From contig NZ_AP019735.1 in the NCBI RefSeq assembly GCF_006542665.1, positions 496,001-560,000 on the forward strand: a stretch of 64,000 bases of DNA, in the 5' to 3' direction. Made by a program: the position numbers and the translations under genes. The notes under the pieces are model-generated. The model worked only from the letters and a program-made list of their open reading frames with translations. It did no database searches and was not told where the DNA came from. The stretch comes from Alistipes communis (lineage in GTDB: Bacteria > Bacteroidota > Bacteroidia > Bacteroidales > Rikenellaceae). Shown piece after piece: positions 62,071 through 64,000 of the stretch (its first letter is position 1; the number at the start of each line of letters is the position of its first letter).

Positions 62071-62213
62071 CCCGTTGTACCCCGCACCCCGCGGCATTCG
62101 CGGTATTCCGGCCGACGCGGTGCGTTCCGCCCCTCCCGAACGGACATCGCCGCCGATCCGCGAAAAGCATAGCGTCCGTAATGGTCAAAACGAGCCGTTT
62201 TGAAAAAGGATAT

Positions 62214-62242
62214 TGTTTATTCTGAAAAAGGCACTACCTTTG
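62214..62242 (+). promoter_or_regulatory. Promoter of the HU gene
   Basis: TTG (62214-62216) and TACCTTTG (62235-62242) are separated by 18 nt, close to the ideal Bacteroidetes promoter and fitting the high expression expected of HU. Confidence 0.78.
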
Positions 62243-62269
62243 CAGCAGTTATCCAAAACATTATCAACC

Positions 62270-62542
62270 ATGACAAAAGCAGAACTGGTAAAAGCAATCG
62301 CCGCACAGACCGGCGTCGAAGCCGTGACGGTCGCCACCGTAGTAGAACAGATGATGGAGGAGATCCGCCAGTCGATGATCGGCGGGGAGAACGTCTACCT
62401 GCGCGGTTTCGGAAGTTTCATCCTCAAACACCGTGCGCAGAAGGTGGCGCGGAACATCGCCAAGAACACGTCGATCACGATCCCCGCACACAACATTCCG
62501 GCTTTCAAGCCGTCGAAGGAGTTCATGGACAAAGTGAAGTAG
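62270..62542 (+). CDS. HU-family DNA-binding protein
   Basis: From ATG 62270 the protein has 90 residues (MTKAELVKAIAAQTGVEAVTV). The region VYLRGFGSFILKHRAQKVARNIAKNTSITIPAHNIPAFKPSKEF is the HU/IHF DNA-binding signature. It bends and compacts DNA in the nucleoid. Earlier ATG codons precede or overlap the promoter and are rejected. It is followed after 4 bp by a DoxX-like gene. Confidence 0.97.
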   Translation: MTKAELVKAIAAQTGVEAVTVATVVEQMMEEIRQSMIGGENVYLRGFGSFILKHRAQKVARNIAKNTSITIPAHNIPAFKPSKEFMDKVK

Positions 62543-62546
62543 GCGG

Positions 62547-62978
62547 ATGTCACGAATCCTGCGGTTCCTCTTCCCGACGACGCGCTATACCGCACGGGCT
62601 TCGCTCTTCCTGCTGGCCCTGCGGGTGCTCTTCGGCGTGCTGCTGCTGTCGCACGGCATCGCGAAAGTCGACGATTTCGCCGCGCTGTCCGAAGTCTTCC
62701 CCGACCCGTTGGGGCTGGGCAGCCGAATTTCGCTGACGCTGGCCATTTTCGGGGAGTTGTTTTGTTCGGTCGGGTTCATCGTCGGCGCCTTCTACCGGCT
62801 GGCGCTCATCCCGATGATCTTCACCATGTGCGTCGCGCTGTTCGTCGTCCACGGCGACGATCCCTTCGCCGTGAAGGAACTCGCCGCGATCTACCTCTCG
62901 GTCTTCGTCCTGATGTATATTTCGGGACCCGGCAACTATGCGCTTGACCGCCTGATCGCCGAGCGGCTTCGCAATTAG
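62547..62978 (+). CDS. DoxX-family membrane protein
   Basis: This 143-residue protein has four hydrophobic helices (FLLALRVLFGVLLLSHGIAKVDDF, LGSRISLTLAIFGELFCSVGFIVGAFYRLALIPMIFTMCVALFVVH, AIYLSVFVLMYISGPG). The DoxX/TQO-small pattern is RxxxGxxxlxHGxxK followed by E in the second helix. Family members may take part in sulfur or redox metabolism; the role here is unknown. It starts 4 bp after the HU gene. Confidence 0.9.
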   Translation: MSRILRFLFPTTRYTARASLFLLALRVLFGVLLLSHGIAKVDDFAALSEVFPDPLGLGSRISLTLAIFGELFCSVGFIVGAFYRLALIPMIFTMCVALFVVHGDDPFAVKELAAIYLSVFVLMYISGPGNYALDRLIAERLRN

Positions 62979-63000
62979 CGAATGCTACGCAAGTAAACGC

Positions 63001-63030
63001 CGACCGGCCCGTCGTTCGACGGGCCGGTCG
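63001..63030. terminator. Convergent hairpin between DoxX and the next gene
   Basis: GACCGGCCCGTC (63002-63013), loop GTTC and GACGGGCCGGTC (63018-63029) form a perfect 12-bp stem between convergent genes. There is no long T-run. Confidence 0.7.
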
Positions 63031-63053
63031 CGTATCTCCGAGGCCGGCGGACC

Positions 63054-63476
63054 CTACGCCCGAAACGGCTTCCCGTCGTTGCGGAGTTTGATTTCGAGCG
63101 ACGCGCCCGACCACTGGTTGATTCTGTAATGCATGTCGCCGAACGGAACGCCCCCGTAACCGACGCGCAAACGCACGTCGAAAGGCGCGACATTGCCGAT
63201 CTCGCGGGTTTCGGGCAGCGTGTGCGGCACGATGTAGACATACATGACGATGTGGTCGCACGCGACGCTGCGAATTCCGATCCTGCGCTCCGCAGCCGCT
63301 CCCTCCGGCGGAGCCGAAAGATCGCTTCCCACAGGCGCCACGACGCTCTCGGCCGAGGCGAACCCGATCCGGTCGCCGTCCGCGTCGAAACAACCGCACA
63401 GAATCGTTACATTATAACGCCACCACCCCTCGTAACGGCTCTCCACTTCCACCGAGAATCCTTCGTCCTTTTTCAT
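63054..63476 (-). CDS. Cytoplasmic protein of unknown function, beta-rich
   Basis: From ATG 63476 (MKKDEGFSVEVESRYEGWWRY) the protein has 140 residues with alternating beta-strand patterns (YNVTILCGCFDADGDRIGFAS, IMYVYIVPHTLPETREIGNV, FDVRLRVGYGGVPF). No signal peptide or membrane helix is present. The end reads YRINQWSGASLEIKLRNDG. I do not recognise the family. The promoter lies in the repeat at 63496-63660, whose edge contains the -7 sequence. Confidence 0.65.
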   Translation of the reverse strand: MKKDEGFSVEVESRYEGWWRYNVTILCGCFDADGDRIGFASAESVVAPVGSDLSAPPEGAAAERRIGIRSVACDHIVMYVYIVPHTLPETREIGNVAPFDVRLRVGYGGVPFGDMHYRINQWSGASLEIKLRNDGKPFRA

Positions 63477-63495
63477 ACCCGTGCCTTTCACTTTC

Positions 63496-63660
63496 GGACA
63501 AAGATAGTACAAGCCGAGGGCAGAACCAAATTTATTCGGGTTTTGCCGAGGCGCAGCCTATCTGAGCGGAGGCTCGTCCTCCGCAAAGTGTGCAAGCCGA
63601 GCGAGAACCTAATTTATTCGGGGTTTGCTGGGGCGCAGCCTGCCGGAGCGGGACTTGCCT
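63496..63660 (-). repeat. Two tandem diverged copies of the promoter-bearing repeat
   Basis: Copy one (about 63496-63585) reads GGACAAAGATAGTACAAGCC, then GAGGGCAGAACCAAATTTATT, then TTGCCGAGGCGCAGCCTATC. Copy two (about 63586-63660) repeats this in diverged form (GAGAACCTAATTTATTCGGGG, GCTGGGGCGCAGCCTGCC). They are related to the copies at 57879-58036 and again lie upstream of a minus-strand gene, with the -7 box at their inner edge. Confidence 0.7.
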
Positions 63661-63783
63661 CCCGCAACGCCTGCCGGACGCACCGCAAGGCGGGCCTCCG
63701 CTCACGGCGGTTTGCGCCCGCGCGGTTCCTTCAATCCGTTCACGATGAGACACAGCGCCCCTGAATACAAAAAGACGAAAATC

Positions 63784-63814
63784 TTTGTGATTTACTGGAA
63801 ATATTGTAACTTTG
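63784..63814 (+). promoter_or_regulatory. Promoter of the DUF177 gene
   Basis: TTTG (63784-63787), a 19-nt spacer and TAACTTTG (63807-63814) match the -33/-7 consensus well. Confidence 0.78.
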
Positions 63815-63834
63815 CACGATAAATCTGCACACCG

Positions 63835-64000
63835 ATGGATGTGACGAAACAATACGCAATCGCCTGGAAAGGGCTGAAAAACGGCACCTACCGCTTTGAT
63901 TTCAAGGTGGATAATGCGCTGTTCGAGGCCTATGGGTCGACCGACATCAAGGACGGCGACCTCTCGGTCGGGGTCACGCTCGAACGGGGCGAGTCGATGC
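63835..64000 (+). CDS. DUF177/YceD family protein (N-terminal part)
   Basis: The gene starts at 63835 (MDVTKQYAIAWKGLKNGTYR, then FDFKVDNALFEAYGSTDI) and runs off the window after about 55 codons. The opening matches Bacteroidetes YceD/DUF177 proteins, which take part in 23S rRNA accumulation and usually precede rpmF (ribosomal protein L32). I infer that rpmF and the fatty-acid genes follow outside the window. Confidence 0.85.
   Translation, partial: MDVTKQYAIAWKGLKNGTYRFDFKVDNALFEAYGSTDIKDGDLSVGVTLERGESM

Overview
The window looks like a chromosomal segment of a high-GC gut Bacteroidales, most likely Alistipes or another Rikenellaceae. This rests on two SusC/SusD pairs, a FecR/ECF-sigma pair, Bacteroidetes promoters (TTG, about 19 nt, then TAnnTTTG), BACON, DUF1735, DUF6528, DUF4834 and FISUMP-like lipoproteins, and dense GC-rich coding. 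The genus is inference. I saw no rRNA, tRNA, CRISPR array or insertion sequence.

Left part (1-18.4 kb): the end of a GH20-like hexosaminidase, a DUF6528 lipoprotein, a sugar isomerase-like TIM barrel, a large surface lipoprotein and a GH2 beta-galactosidase. After the broken remnant of an AAA ATPase comes a FecR-SusC-SusD-DUF1735 operon that ends in an endonuclease/exonuclease/phosphatase-fold enzyme and a metallophosphoesterase. The only ECF sigma gene in the window sits at the far end of this locus, facing it.

Middle part (18.7-40.6 kb): a catabolic locus built around a GntR-family regulator. It holds a serine-type sulfatase, two large secreted metallophosphoesterases, a clan GH-A glycosidase, an MFS transporter, a fucose/arabinose isomerase-like protein, a phosphomannose-isomerase-like cupin, a ROK kinase, and a second SusC/SusD pair with a BACON lipoprotein. 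Four promoters here carry the same element: TATATTTG followed at once, or after 3 nt, by yACCACAC plus an A/C-rich tail. This looks like the regulator's operator. The second SusC gene is out of frame at a run of nine Gs, and its divergent lipoprotein neighbour is out of frame at a run of seven As. In all, five G/C runs of 9-10 lie in or near transport and surface genes, which suggests slipped-strand phase variation.

Right part (41-64 kb): mostly housekeeping and stress genes. These include a cold-shock/RRM RNA-binding pair, YjbQ, a quinone oxidoreductase-like MDR protein, Tpx, rubredoxin, superoxide dismutase read in frame with TspO, a TonB receptor, CorA, an SDR enzyme, an NlpE-like lipoprotein, GapA, MlaE/MlaF, DUF4834, a second EEP enzyme, a YhhN protein, PurB, HU, DoxX and the start of a DUF177/YceD gene. 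Between gapA and mlaF lies a long imperfect hairpin of about 190 nt with its own promoter and a T-run, a candidate 6S-like RNA. It is followed by a 52-residue peptide gene and a fimbrillin/FISUMP-like lipoprotein gene with a stop in its signal peptide and a frameshift. Repeats of about 80 bp that carry promoter -7 boxes lie at 57.9 and 63.5 kb.
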